Positions 1 to 8,684 of a stretch of 16,145 nucleotides of DNA are shown in pieces. How positions within the stretch are numbered: position 1 is the stretch's first letter; each line of letters opens with the position of its first letter. The notes under the pieces were generated by a model that had not been told where the DNA came from, made no database searches, and saw only the letters and a program-made list of their open reading frames with translations. Origin of the DNA: Rodentolepis nana (taxonomy: Eukaryota > Platyhelminthes > Cestoda > Cyclophyllidea > Hymenolepididae). Position numbers and translations under genes: made by a program. The stretch is taken from NCBI GenBank assembly GCA_900617975.1, contig UZAE01012554.1, positions 1 through 16,145 of the forward strand. The letters run 5' to 3'.

Positions 1-128
1 ATTAATAAAAAATAAGATCATGATTTTATTTGAAAAGTAAATAAACTAAGCTCGGTAGAAATGAGCGTTTGGTAATAAAATAGAAATATTTTGTGTAATT
101 ATTAGCACCTAAGCTATTACAAACCCCG
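1..128. other. AT-rich non-coding flank
   Basis: No open frame, RNA gene or repeat can be supported here. The sequence is AT-rich and runs into the left end of an old dispersed repeat. Homology to the second repeat copy may reach slightly further left than position 129, but it becomes too weak to follow by eye. Confidence 0.5.
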
Positions 129-248
129 AATTTTAACTGTCTGAAGCAATCGACTTGGAATAACAGTAAGACCAACAACTCCCAAGGAGGGGGAGGTTAA
201 AAGTGTGGAAAGTGCAACTTCAAGGTACCAAAGAAAATTGTCCATTTG

Positions 249-260
249 ATATTTTGGAGT
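249..260 (+). repeat. Target-site duplication, left, SINE copy 1
   Basis: ATATTTTGGAGT occurs here and again, without mismatch, at 564-575, immediately outside the two ends of the SINE. The corresponding unoccupied site in repeat copy 2 (8239-8250) reads ATATTTTTGAGT, one mismatch away and present once. Confidence 0.85.
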
Positions 261-563
261 CGGAGTGTGCGATAGACTTACCTCCACGTTGTGAACCCTG
301 GGCAACGTATAGTCAATCGGCAGTTGACTTCTGACTTCAAACTACCCTCACCCCACTGTATGTCATATTCGACTACTTTCACAGTACTCACCCCACTTTT
401 TCTCTACCTTTATGTTTGTCTCTTTTACATCTTTGAAACACTCTTCTATCCTCCCTCTAGACTTTTTTTCATTTTGATGTTTCTTCTCCTCTGTGAAGCC
501 TGAAGTCAACTAAAGGGCTAATGATAACTATCAAAACGCCTGCCATTTGATATGAATAAATAA
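261..563 (+). mobile_element. SINE-like non-autonomous retroposon, copy 1
   Basis: A unit of about 303 bp that matches 8685-9004 at roughly 85% identity. Both copies begin at the same point (CGGAGTGTGCG here, GGGGTGTGCG in copy 2) and end with an identical 40-nt block (511-550 here), followed by a short A/T repeat tail (551-563, ending in AATAAATAA). It is bounded by a perfect 12-bp target-site duplication. A fixed 5' end, a short non-coding body, a simple-repeat tail and a duplication of this length are the hallmarks of a SINE mobilised by a LINE reverse transcriptase. The body is pyrimidine-rich on the + strand. I could not identify convincing pol III A and B boxes, so a tRNA, 5S or 7SL ancestry is not assigned. 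It inserted into the old repeat and is therefore younger than it. It encodes no protein. Confidence 0.82.
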
Positions 564-575
564 ATATTTTGGAGT
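564..575 (+). repeat. Target-site duplication, right, SINE copy 1
   Basis: Exact repeat of 249-260, directly after the AT-rich tail. The tail and the start of the duplication share A/T bases, so the exact junction could shift by one or two positions. Confidence 0.85.
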
Positions 576-710
576 AAGTTTGAGCAATATTTGCCAAGTG
601 GGCAATTCGCATTCCAAAGTTCAAGTTCACACAGTTTGTATGGCCAAGTGAAGCAAATGTTTGTCTGCCATGCACCATGCTCATTGACTGATGGTGTTTA
701 TTTGGGAAGA

Positions 711-3700
711 ACTAGCAATGTCTTCTCATTTCCCTTTACCGTTAAGTGGTTGAGAAATCAAAATTAGCCTGCATGTATTTCATCAGGGTCAAAGAGTTGG
801 CTGATTTATTTCAGTTTCCAGAGGTATATGAACTGCGTTCACTCTTAGTGATATACCAAAGCTCTTTAAACGGTATTCTCTTCACTCATTCAAAAGTGCG
901 GCCAAATCGCTCTAATTACTTCGCTAATTGAATAAAGCCTGAAAACGCTAGATAGATATGAGCATATGTGTTTCCAATCTCTGAATCATTTGAATACCGC
1001 GAATGAACTTTATCCGTGACCTCATATTTTTCCTTTCCATCGTCATTTTAATTGCGAGATGAATAGGCTCAATCAATAATATTTAACTAGTTTTTAAACA
1101 AAGCGCGCAGACAGAGGATTTTTAAGGAAAGCACTCATCTGATGAACATATGTTCGCGTTAATTCGCAATTGTCCGCTGGTCTTAAATTGTCAGCAATAA
1201 TTTTTTTCTCAAATCTTAACCGCATTAATATATTTTCTGCTACAAAGTACTAACAGAACCAATAAGTTACCCTGTATTTCAAAAGCAAAATAAACATTTC
1301 ATTTATTTTTAAGTTATGTTTATGAGAAAGATAATACAATATAATTTCAGTACTCATTTGAGAATCGTTTTCAGTTCTCTTGCACTTTGATTATTTCTTC
1401 ACAAAATAATTGTTTTGAATTGAACTGCTCTTCTTGCAGTTTTCGATTTCAGTCGAATTTCGAAATCTTTTTTTCTCTTTGGATATTCATCATGCGTCTG
1501 AAGAGATGTGAATGCGCGAGTTGATCCTTTTGTTGTCATTATGACCTTGAGGGAAATTTATACAATTCAAAAGTCCATCGTAGAGTTTTATAATATTAAT
1601 TTAAAAGAGCAAGTGTGGAAGGAAGAGCTTTAAAAAACGTAAAAATGAACTTAGATTTCAGCACCCGAGCGCACACGCTGACGAATCAGTACTTTTCTCA
1701 GGGTGTTTGGTATATTGCATCAAATCACAGTTTTTTGAACTTGCTATCGAGCGATTTTGAATAGAGCTTATGAAGCATGGAACTTCCTCCTACCACTATC
1801 ACCAAACGGAATGCGCTTAGACGCTTCAAGTTTTGATGGTCCATAAGACAAGACAACACCAATTACGGCTAGTTCCTAATAAAAATCGAGTACTTTGTTC
1901 GAAACATAAAACTTTATTTGTTCACCCTTACAGTGAATGTTAGACCGAAAGCCCTAAATCTTCCATTCTAAAGCCCTTCGTGTGGCCTTTATTTCAAAAG
2001 AAAGGCGCCTTGGAGTTTTAGTGGAGCGTCTAGGCATAATATTTTTATATATTTGGTTTAACGTTTTGTAATTATTTTACACTTAGCATTAAAACTCATT
2101 GTAATTGTGCCTTAAAACACACTGGTGTTCAAAGTAATAAAAATGAAAATTTACCGATCCATAAAATCATTCAACACGACTTCCATTGATTAATAAAAAA
2201 AATTTGGAGGAAAATTAGAAATATTCACACTAAATTGCCTACTCAAGCAAACCAACCTGAGAAAAAACAAATTTCCAGAAAAATTTAAGTATTATTTCAA
2301 AATGAAAGTAGATATTTATCAGCAATAAAAGAGAGTACACAATGAAAGTAACTTTTGTATGATGCTCATCTTACACTCAATTAATGCGTCAAAAGCTGAA
2401 ATGAATTTCCAAATAGATAGTACTTAGCATTTAAAAATTCTTCTTTAATAAAGCCCCCATCTCTTGGTAAAATTTCAATTTTGTAGGCCAAACTGACTTC
2501 CGAACTGGAATTGTGGGTTTTAACGTGAGGAGGCTGTAATGACTTAATAAAATTACTTTTTATCTAACAGGGAGAGTACAAGATTAGGCAAATAAACTTG
2601 AGTTTAAGATCCTTTCGGAGCCACTTAATATATCCGCTGAAACGGCGTGAAGAAGTGTTCAAAAGTTTAGTATAAGGTAGGCCACGCAGATTATTAAGCA
2701 CATTTAAGGCAGTAAGTCAATTCAAATTTCAGGTTCTTATCCATAGAGACCACACGTTGAGCGAATGTTAATGAGCATTGAAATTGGTACCTACTTCTTC
2801 CAACTCAGCATATAGAGAAGTAAGAAACTGCTTCCAATTGAATAGTGTTTAATTTGACGTTTGGAGGAAATGGAATTCTTTTCCTTGTCGTCTGTTTTGC
2901 CAAATTTAAGTAGCAAGAATATACATCGACCTATTTTATGACATAGTTTTCAGTTTTTTGTGACATCGGATTTATTCCTTTAAATTCAAGTAATATTTAC
3001 AGGTACTGGAGGCCAATCATATGTGAAACTGACTTTTTATGTTAGTGATTAATTGATATGGTGAAATTAACTACGCTAAAACAAGCAAACACGATTCTTA
3101 ATCTGAATCAGATAAGAGAATCTTTTTAGAATTCATGAGCCTGCTACCTAAAAATTCTTTATTCCAGCAACCTAAAAACAGAGAATACTATTGAACATCT
3201 TTGCCTGTACCCATCCTGACTAAGATTTGGCTGTCTTAAGGTGTTTCAGGAAGGACTGTTTTCTTAAAAGGCATTAACCATTCTTAATTAACTCATCCGA
3301 TGACAATTTGAACGAGTAACTGGAACCAACCTGAATTATGGTAGAAAATAGTTTTCAACAAGATAATTCGCATCGGTATGAACTGGAGGATTAAAATTTT
3401 GCGAGAGAGGAAAAACGCAACAAGTAGAGCACCAGATATAGCAGATTGCATATAGTCTAAAGAGCACTCTTCGAAGCATGCAGACTTAATTTGCTTAAAC
3501 TTCTATGATTACGTGGGACTATTAAATTTGATCAGCAATAATATTACTGCTTTTTGCCATTTGCGGTTTAGTATTTGGAAAAAATGATTTTATTAATGCT
3601 TAGAAGAATCTCCCAGTACTCAGGGAACGAGTTGCAAACATACAAGTCGAACCATAAAATCACAGCTCGCAGGTAGTAGTTGAGAAGGAAATGCAAAGCT

Positions 3701-4769
3701 TGGAAAGAAAATGGTACTTATTTCGACACAAGGAAAACAGTGTTTTGGTAGCCCCGAGTATAAATTTCAACCAGTAGGTACCAAATAAGAGTTAAAGGAA
3801 AGCTTGTTAAGACTCATTGCTAAGAGGAAGTGATCGAGTCGGGGTTAAACAACCAACACTATTTATTCCTGCTTCGAGGACTGTTACATGAAGGATTGCG
3901 ACATGGAAGGCTGCCGCAAAAAACATGTGAATGTTCGTCTACTAAGTTCAAGTTAATAGAAGTCCTACAAAACACTGGGGTTTTGGAAATACCACGCACA
4001 TAAGAGAATTATATGTTGCTTAATTACAATCGGACTCAATGGAGGCCTTCTGAGTGACCAGGAAACAAGAAAATATAGGGAAACTTTCCAAATTCCACAA
4101 ACCAACTCACAGTCCCTACTCCTTTCCTAAAATCCGCTGATGTGCATTCGTCTGTGCTATTGTCAAATTGGAAGTAGTATTTGGAAGTGAAAGGAAATAC
4201 GATAATCATTAATGTCTAACTGGAAGTCAGTACAATAAAATGTGTCACTAACAAAATGGATTAGAACTACTGAGAACAGGCTACTCAATTAATAAGTTTA
4301 GATGACTTAACTTCCTCTTCTTATGATAATACCAGCTATTAATTAAATTGTTTATCCAAATTAATGAATTGCCTTGTACAGTACACAACTTGTCTAAGGC
4401 AACTGGATATCGTTAGAGTATGTTCCTACATTTTCCATTTCTCTTCACTCTCCTCTCCACTGCTTCCTTTTAGTATATTCTGCAAGTTGTTGGAAGGAAG
4501 ATAATTATATCCTTTGATTTCATGCAAGTAAAGATTTTGACCAATTAATTTCTTCGTTCATCCACACTGGATTCATCCCACCTTCAGCCTCTTTGTTAGA
4601 GTCCTGAAATTTCAGGGGTTCAGTTGTTTTCCAACCACTAATACTTGTGTCAAATTAGTCTGCCTTGTGCTGTATTTTAGCTAATTATTTCTAATCGAAA
4701 TCCGCCAAAGTGCTAACAGAGCCCAGGTGTACTGGAGTTATTATCACACAATGTCTTTGTACATTTTAG
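711..4769. other. Long AT-rich stretch without a recognisable gene
   Basis: About 4 kb with no frame showing a known protein motif. Several short open frames exist on both strands, but none has both coding-like composition and good splice context. A few exon-like scraps were noted: 4474-4527 follows an excellent pyrimidine tract ending in TTTTAG, is open in one frame and ends at GTAAAG; 2980-3040 has a TTTACAG acceptor before a short open stretch. A Cys/His-rich scrap lies at 3870-3926. An imperfect hairpin, TTGCCTT with AAGGCAA, lies near 4373-4405. The region is best read as intergenic or intronic DNA. Confidence 0.5.
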
Positions 4770-4880
4770 GTGGAACCTGAGACCATTGCAGGCCCAATCT
4801 TCACTCGAAGCGTATCTGTAAGTGATCAAAGCCAATCTCTTATGGATGGAGCAATCAAAGAAGCGACCAATGGGTTTTAA
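4770..4880 (+). CDS. Possible terminal coding exon, unknown product
   Basis: Tentative. A good splice acceptor (pyrimidine-rich stretch ending ACATTTTAG) precedes 4770. The phase-0 frame is then open for 36 codons to a TAA at 4878-4880, starting VEPETIAGPIFTRSV and ending IKEATNGF, a polar Ser/Glu-rich peptide of the kind often seen at C-termini. A poly(A) signal AATAAA follows at 4976-4981, a suitable distance for a short 3' UTR. First codon positions are GC-richer (about 56%) than the surroundings. There is an internal GTAAGT at 4818, so a shorter 48-nt internal exon is also possible. Against it: the opposite strand is also open across the same bases, upstream exons are not established (4474-4527 would be phase-compatible), and no family is recognised. 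Chance remains a serious alternative. Confidence 0.22.
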   Translation: MEPETIAGPIFTRSVSVSDQSQSLMDGAIKEATNGF

Positions 4881-4975
4881 CTTTTTGTGCCGCGATGGAC
4901 CCGACTAAAACTTGCTTGCACTTCTGCCTTTTACTTCCAATTCTGACTTGTACATAACAGTCTTGCACAAAATAG

Positions 4976-4981
4976 AATAAA
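4976..4981 (+). terminator. Candidate poly(A) signal AATAAA
   Basis: Canonical AATAAA about 95 bases after the stop of the possible + strand terminal exon ending at 4880. AATAAA is common by chance in DNA this AT-rich, so it only supports the exon in combination with the acceptor and open frame. Confidence 0.2.
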
Positions 4982-5078
4982 ATGAGCCTGCCAATCAACA
5001 TCAATATCTATTTCAATTCACCTTGTTTTCACTTCTCCTCACAAACTCTCAAGTCTAATTCCAATAACTCTAAGTGCA

Positions 5079-5269
5079 CTAGGGAAAGAACTGAACAGGA
5101 GCCTGCAACTTTTTGCAAGTACCGTAGAGCGCAATTAGCCAGAAATTCATACTGAAGGCGATGTAGCCACCCGTAAACTCACTGGAGATCCACCTGATCT
5201 CCTGAATGTTTGATGGCACCAGCATATCAAATATGAAATGTAGAGAGTGAGTCACGTTGGAGCAAGTGC
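5079..5269 (-). CDS. Possible C-terminal exon of a membrane protein
   Basis: Tentative, family not recognised. On the minus strand a frame of 62 residues follows an AG at 5271-5270 and ends at TAG (5081-5079). The segment is a local GC island (about 47% against roughly a third around it). By hand count its third codon positions are about 60% GC, against about 40% at positions 1 and 2. That matches the GC-rich third positions of the confirmed innexin exon. The matching-register + frame is broken by three stops, which favours the minus strand. The peptide has an N-glycosylation sequon (NVT, residues 4-6), then a hydrophobic segment at about residues 33-51 containing GGYIAFSMNFWLIALYG, then CKKL and a short tail. 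This suggests a type I or multi-pass membrane protein ending just inside the membrane. The acceptor has a poor pyrimidine tract and no poly(A) signal was seen nearby. Confidence 0.3.
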
Positions 5270-6238
5270 CTACTTTCAGTTTTATTTTTAAAGTCGAAAA
5301 TAACCAATCGAGTTATTGTTCTATTTCGAATAGATGTATTATTGAAAATAAATTATGAAAAGGAGTTAGTAGGAAATTTGGTAATATGAGCAAATCAATT
5401 TTGCTTTTGTTAATGGCAAAATAAATCAATCATCAATAAAGTAGGAGTAATCTCAATTCTTTTCTGCGTTTCTGGATTTTGGGAAGATGCCAATCTAAAA
5501 CGTCATATTTTCAAGCCATTCAAGCAATAAAAACATATATATTTACAATTTTTTCGAAAAACTAATTTCCCTTTGATTGGTTGATGCTATGTCCACATCA
5601 GCACCTTCAAGTCCTGCGCGAAAATGTTGCTTTGGCGGAATTTGCAGGAGGAAGTGAACTGAGGCTCCCTTGAATGACATTCTTATTTAATTGAATGATC
5701 AAATGGAACTGGAGATTCGAATTTTAGAGTCATCCACTTGCAATGCACTTCTTACAGTATCCAAAGATCTGATCTAATAAGAGGTTTCCCAAGGTTTCAA
5801 TGCTTATTAGAGGGTATGTAGTGAGTTTGATATCAAAGTGGATAGATTAATGAACATTCCTCAGGGAATAAAATACGACATTACAAATTATTTTGTCTAT
5901 GAAATTAAAGAGAAACAAAATATTTCTCCCACCCTTCTCTTTTTTCTTCTGCAGACAAATAGACAAATAGAGGACCTTGTATAATCTAAAAATAATTTGG
6001 GTGAAACGCCCCTTCTTGGTCTAACTTGATTCAAAAATAACGAAAGAAAGGCGCAGGCATTCAACGCCGCATCGGAGGAACCAATTTTGCTTTGAAACAT
6101 TCTTATTCTGTCTTTCATGTTGATAAATGCCAAAAGAATGAGGAGGATAATACAATTCATGAAAAGGCATTAAAATGATAATTGGTTTCATTAGATATTC
6201 AAGGCACATAAACGCATACGCTCACATTTGCATTCTCA
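5270..6238. other. AT-rich non-coding stretch
   Basis: No recognisable gene. A short + strand ATG frame at 5590 (beginning MSTSAPSSPARKCCFGG) stops after 22 codons and has no supporting signals. Minus-strand frames between 5897 and 6209 are open but have no coding-like composition or motif. If the minus-strand islands on either side belong to one gene, this would be its intron. Confidence 0.4.
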
Positions 6239-6407
6239 TTAAGAGGGGATGACAAATTTAAGTTCATTGGAGAGGTATTCTGCAGTCACTCCGATAAATA
6301 TTTGATTGTCGTCCACGTTATTGGAAGCTATTGACTCCACGACATATGAGTTCAAGGGCATACAGGTTGACCGCTGTGCCTCCAGCATGTGCTCGCAGTT
6401 TATTATG
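6239..6407 (-). CDS. Possible minus-strand exon, unknown product
   Basis: Tentative, family not recognised. On the minus strand a frame runs from an AG at 6409-6408 through 55 residues to TAA at 6241-6239, starting IINCEHMLEAQRSTC and ending EYLSNELKFVIPS. By hand count GC is about 55% at third, 45% at first and 34% at second codon positions, the order expected of coding DNA and seen in the innexin exon. The equivalent + register has three stops. The peptide is mostly hydrophilic, with two cysteines and no membrane segment. Weak points are that the upstream pyrimidine tract is poor, no good GT donor precedes the stop, and no poly(A) signal is evident. As read it would be a terminal exon, which does not fit easily with joining it to the 5079-5269 island. 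A decayed gene fragment is another reading. Confidence 0.25.
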
Positions 6408-7603
6408 CTACTACGCTCCAGAGAGCATTGAATATACATACATCCACAACAATGAGTCTCTACTTGGGCATTAAGATCACTGGCTCACAGATAATTTGGC
6501 CAGTTGCAGGACATTTGAAAATTATGAAATTCACACAGGCGATTTGGCTTAAATTAGACAATAACTGGAACACTTATGCTCAATTATTTCATCCTCTTAG
6601 AGACTCGTAGTGTATGCCCCAAAGTCAGCCATTTTAGAGAGTAGAAATCTTGAAAAGAGACGTTTGCGCAGTAGAGACCCAGTTTTAATGGAGACGTGCA
6701 AATCATACAAACTTTTAAATGTATAGAGGTGACTCATTCGTGGTTTTCATGACCATATCAATTGGGGTCACCAGGCACATTTATTTTATCATTTCCCTAT
6801 GCAGGGCAAAAAACTTTACAACTTCCAATCATGGGTGGGGGGGGGGGGGGAGAATTGAGAAACTTCTTAAATTTAGAACGTGAAATGTTGCACACCGTAC
6901 AATCATATTCGTTTGCACGAACTTGGACAATGGGGTCAAATTCCTCGGGAGGAATTTTCTTGATCTTAGTTCCACAACGATCAGGTCAATAACTTTTTTT
7001 CCGGTTGAAGTTCTTTTAGACTTTTCACTTCACATTACAAACATGGTTAACAAGCAAGCATGTGTTTTTGCAGTCTATCTCTCTTCCCTGTTTACTCTAC
7101 AATTGTGTAGAATGCCTTCAGGATTTTGGTGGTGATAGATACACAGATAGGACAATTAGATGGAATGGAAAAGGTTTCACAAGAGGCAGTCACCTGAGGG
7201 TATTGGAATATTAGATGGTTTAAGGGAGTGAAAATGAGGGTGAAGTCACTCAAAATGCATTAATTTCTGACCAGTTTTAGGATTAGAATAGCTCTTGTCT
7301 CACGGAAATTCCCATCCTGTGCTATGAATATCATTAGTAACATTTTGCTTTCGCTGACGGTATCAAACTTCTAACCGTAAAACTGGAGAGCAATTGAGTA
7401 CGTCCCACAATTTAATGTAGAAATTTGCCCCAGATAGAGGAATCGTATTATGATTCACCATTGAGTCTGATTTAGTATACAAAATTAATTTTGATTTTTT
7501 CCTTTGTTAGCATTCTGCAATAGATCGCCAATTAGTCCCTTTAGAGCAAGTTGAAGAATCTAGGCTTCCGGTCATATACAGAAAATGTTATGTGAGTTTA
7601 CAG
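6408..7603. other. Non-coding stretch with homopolymer-G tract
   Basis: No recognisable gene. Open frames on the + strand at 6389-6610, 6762-6992 and 6923-7135 have no motif, no coding-like composition and no matching splice context. The 6762-6992 frame runs through the poly-G tract and is an artefact of it. The only distinct structure is the G run at 6833-6850. Confidence 0.45.
6833..6850 (+). repeat. Poly-G tract (GGG T G14)
   Basis: Three G, one T, then fourteen uninterrupted G. It satisfies the usual four-run G-quadruplex pattern on the + strand. It is also likely to be length-variable and hard to sequence, so the exact number of G is uncertain. Confidence 0.85.
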
Positions 7604-7744
7604 GGCCTACAAGCCAACAGTATGATAGGCAGGATCATTAAACAACCATGGCCAATCTGCCTCATACGCTTTGAGAAATCCCAGATGGTCGATTTCAGCT
7701 CTCTCTCTCTCAGGATCAATTTGCCTGCAAGCGAACGGGAATAA
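7604..7744 (+). other. Exon-like segment, strand undecided
   Basis: Both strands look like a terminal exon. On +, the acceptor GTTTACAG ends at 7603 and a phase-0 frame of 46 residues (beginning GLQANSMIGRIIKQPWP) reaches TAA at 7742-7744, with about 61% GC at third positions. On -, the acceptor CGCTTGCAG precedes 7724 and a frame (beginning QIDPERERAEIDHLGF, ending PAYHTVGL) reaches TAG at 7609-7607, with about 61% GC at first positions. These are the same periodic signal seen from two sides, so composition cannot choose between them. No family is recognised in either, and no poly(A) signal decides it. It may be an exon of unknown strand, or chance. Confidence 0.2.
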
Positions 7745-7806
7745 GATATTTGTTATTTTGTAGGTAAACACGAGCAGCCAGAGAACGCTACATAAACGCG
7801 CTGCAT

Positions 7807-7881
7807 GTGGCGGTGGCGGTGGTGGTGGAGGAGGGTGAGGAGGAGGAGGAGGAGGAGTATAAAGCGAGGGAGAGGGTGGGC
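7807..7881 (+). repeat. GGN microsatellite (GGC/GGT/GGA)
   Basis: Purine-rich trinucleotide repeat on the + strand: GGCGGT units grade into GGT, then GGA repeats, then GAGGGAGAGGGTGGGCAGG. On the minus strand it would encode a polyproline run, but that is a translation of the repeat, not evidence of a gene. It has many closely spaced G pairs and could fold into two-layer quadruplexes or H-DNA. A TATAAA (7858-7863) sits inside its right part. Confidence 0.8.
7858..7863 (+). promoter_or_regulatory. TATAAA element, possible core promoter
   Basis: TATAAA flanked by G-rich sequence, 72 bases upstream of an ATG at 7935. That ATG opens a 25-codon hydrophobic frame (MSIIVVLLALYIGRINRLLL...) ending at a strong donor, A|GTAAGT, at 8010/8011. 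The spacing would fit a promoter and first exon. Two tiny upstream frames (ATG at about 7889 and 7911) would precede the start. The same bases read on the minus strand as an acceptor (TTCCTATCAG) followed by a 20-codon charged terminal exon (8000-7938). The strand is therefore unsettled and the whole may be chance. Confidence 0.17.
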
Positions 7882-8130
7882 AGGACATATGGTGCTATAA
7901 TAGGACTCAAATGAAGGGGAAATAACTTGTTGTGATGTCAATTATTGTCGTTCTCCTGGCCTTGTACATCGGCCGCATTAACCGCCTTTTGCTCTCGCTT
8001 CTGATAGGAAGTAAGTGAAGAACATCTTGATATTAGAGGTGTATTATGCGTATCGTGTAATATTGCCACAGCCCAAACACTGCCATGGGAATACTTACTA
8101 TTACCTACAAAATGCCGAAAAGGGTTCATA

Positions 8131-8381
8131 AATTTTAATTGGAGGAAGATACGGACTTGAAATAGCATTAAGATCGACAAAGAACAATGAGGAGATCAAA
8201 AGTGTAGCGTCAAAGTATTAAGAGAAAATGTCAATTTGATATTTTTGAGTCTGGTTGAATATTATTTACTAAATAGACAGTTCTCATTCTAAAATTCATG
8301 TTCTCACAATTTGTAGAGTGAATTGAAGCAAATGTTAGCCTGTCATGCGCCGTGCCCATTGGCCAATACTATTTGGATGAG
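8131..8381 (+). repeat. Old dispersed repeat, copy 2 (uninterrupted)
   Basis: Collinear with 129-260 plus 576-710 in the same orientation, at roughly two-thirds identity, and without the SINE found in copy 1. The pre-insertion site at 8239-8250 is present once. It therefore acts as an internal reference for what copy 1 looked like before the insertion. No open frame is conserved under codon-level constraint. Family not recognised. Confidence 0.7.
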
Positions 8382-8672
8382 AAAACAATCGATTGTTCAA
8401 GTTCTTTCCAATTTTGTAGCATTGGAATAAAATAAATTATACTGATAAAATTTGCATTTGATGGAGCTCCGTAATCTGTGTTCATCTAATTAGTAATAAA
8501 ATTTTTGTTCCATTGCTGTCTTTTATGCATTTACAGAGACGTGACTGTTCATCAGGTTACACCAGTTACTATGAAATGGTAAAAAGAGTTCCCCAAAGTA
8601 AATATTTGAAAATCTGTCGACAATAAACTTTGCCAATAGAAATTAAGGTAGACATATAGTTTTGCCTACTCG
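8382..8672. other. AT-rich spacer between old repeat and SINE copy 2
   Basis: About 290 bases with no recognisable gene or RNA. It does not align visibly with the sequence that follows repeat copy 1 (711 onwards), so the nearness of the SINE to the old repeat at this locus is not part of one duplicated block. Confidence 0.5.
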
Positions 8673-8684
8673 ATTTACCAATAA
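8673..8684 (+). repeat. Target-site duplication, left, SINE copy 2
   Basis: ATTTACCAATAA, repeated exactly at 9005-9016 immediately after the (ATTT) tail of the SINE. It has the same 12-bp length as the duplication of copy 1. Confidence 0.88.

Larger units (their letters stand above)
129..710 (+). repeat. Old dispersed repeat, copy 1 (split by a SINE)
   Basis: The two outer parts, 129-260 and 576-710, align in order and in the same orientation with one continuous block at 8131-8381. Identity is roughly two thirds by eye. Shared landmarks include AATTTTAA near the start, AAAAGTGT, the ATATTTTGGAGT/ATATTTTTGAGT site, and GAAGCAAATGTT near the end. The middle part (261-563) is absent from the other copy and is a later SINE insertion. 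The right half can be read as a parallel open frame on the minus strand in both copies. However, substitutions fall on codon positions 1 and 2 at least as often as on position 3, so I see no protein-level constraint and read it as neutrally decaying non-coding sequence. The family is not recognised, and its true ends and class are unknown. Confidence 0.7.

Noticed and set aside
288..305. CCTGGGCAACG in the SINE, similar to a 7SL/Alu word
   Set aside because: Only about ten bases agree and the surrounding sequence does not, so 7SL ancestry is not supported.
291..503. Open frame through SINE copy 1 (and 8662-8937 through copy 2)
   Set aside because: Pyrimidine-rich SINE body read as hydrophobic codons. 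The two frames are interrupted differently by indels, and the elements are non-coding.
469..684. Minus-strand frame in the old repeat, alignable without frameshift to copy 2
   Set aside because: Between the copies, changes hit codon positions 1 and 2 at least as often as position 3, so there is no sign of protein selection, and part of the frame lies in the SINE.
2980..3040. Short exon-like stretch after TTTACAG (frame TGGQSYVKLTFY)
   Set aside because: Too short, weak GTTAGT donor, no neighbouring exon or family match; chance is likely.
6762..6992. + strand frame with polyglycine
   Set aside because: Generated by the G14 homopolymer; no motif, no codon-position signal.
7607..7888. 93-codon minus-strand frame with a long polyproline N-terminus
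   Set aside because: The proline run is the translation of the GGN microsatellite on the other strand. Only the last ~38 codons are exon-like, and these are treated separately.
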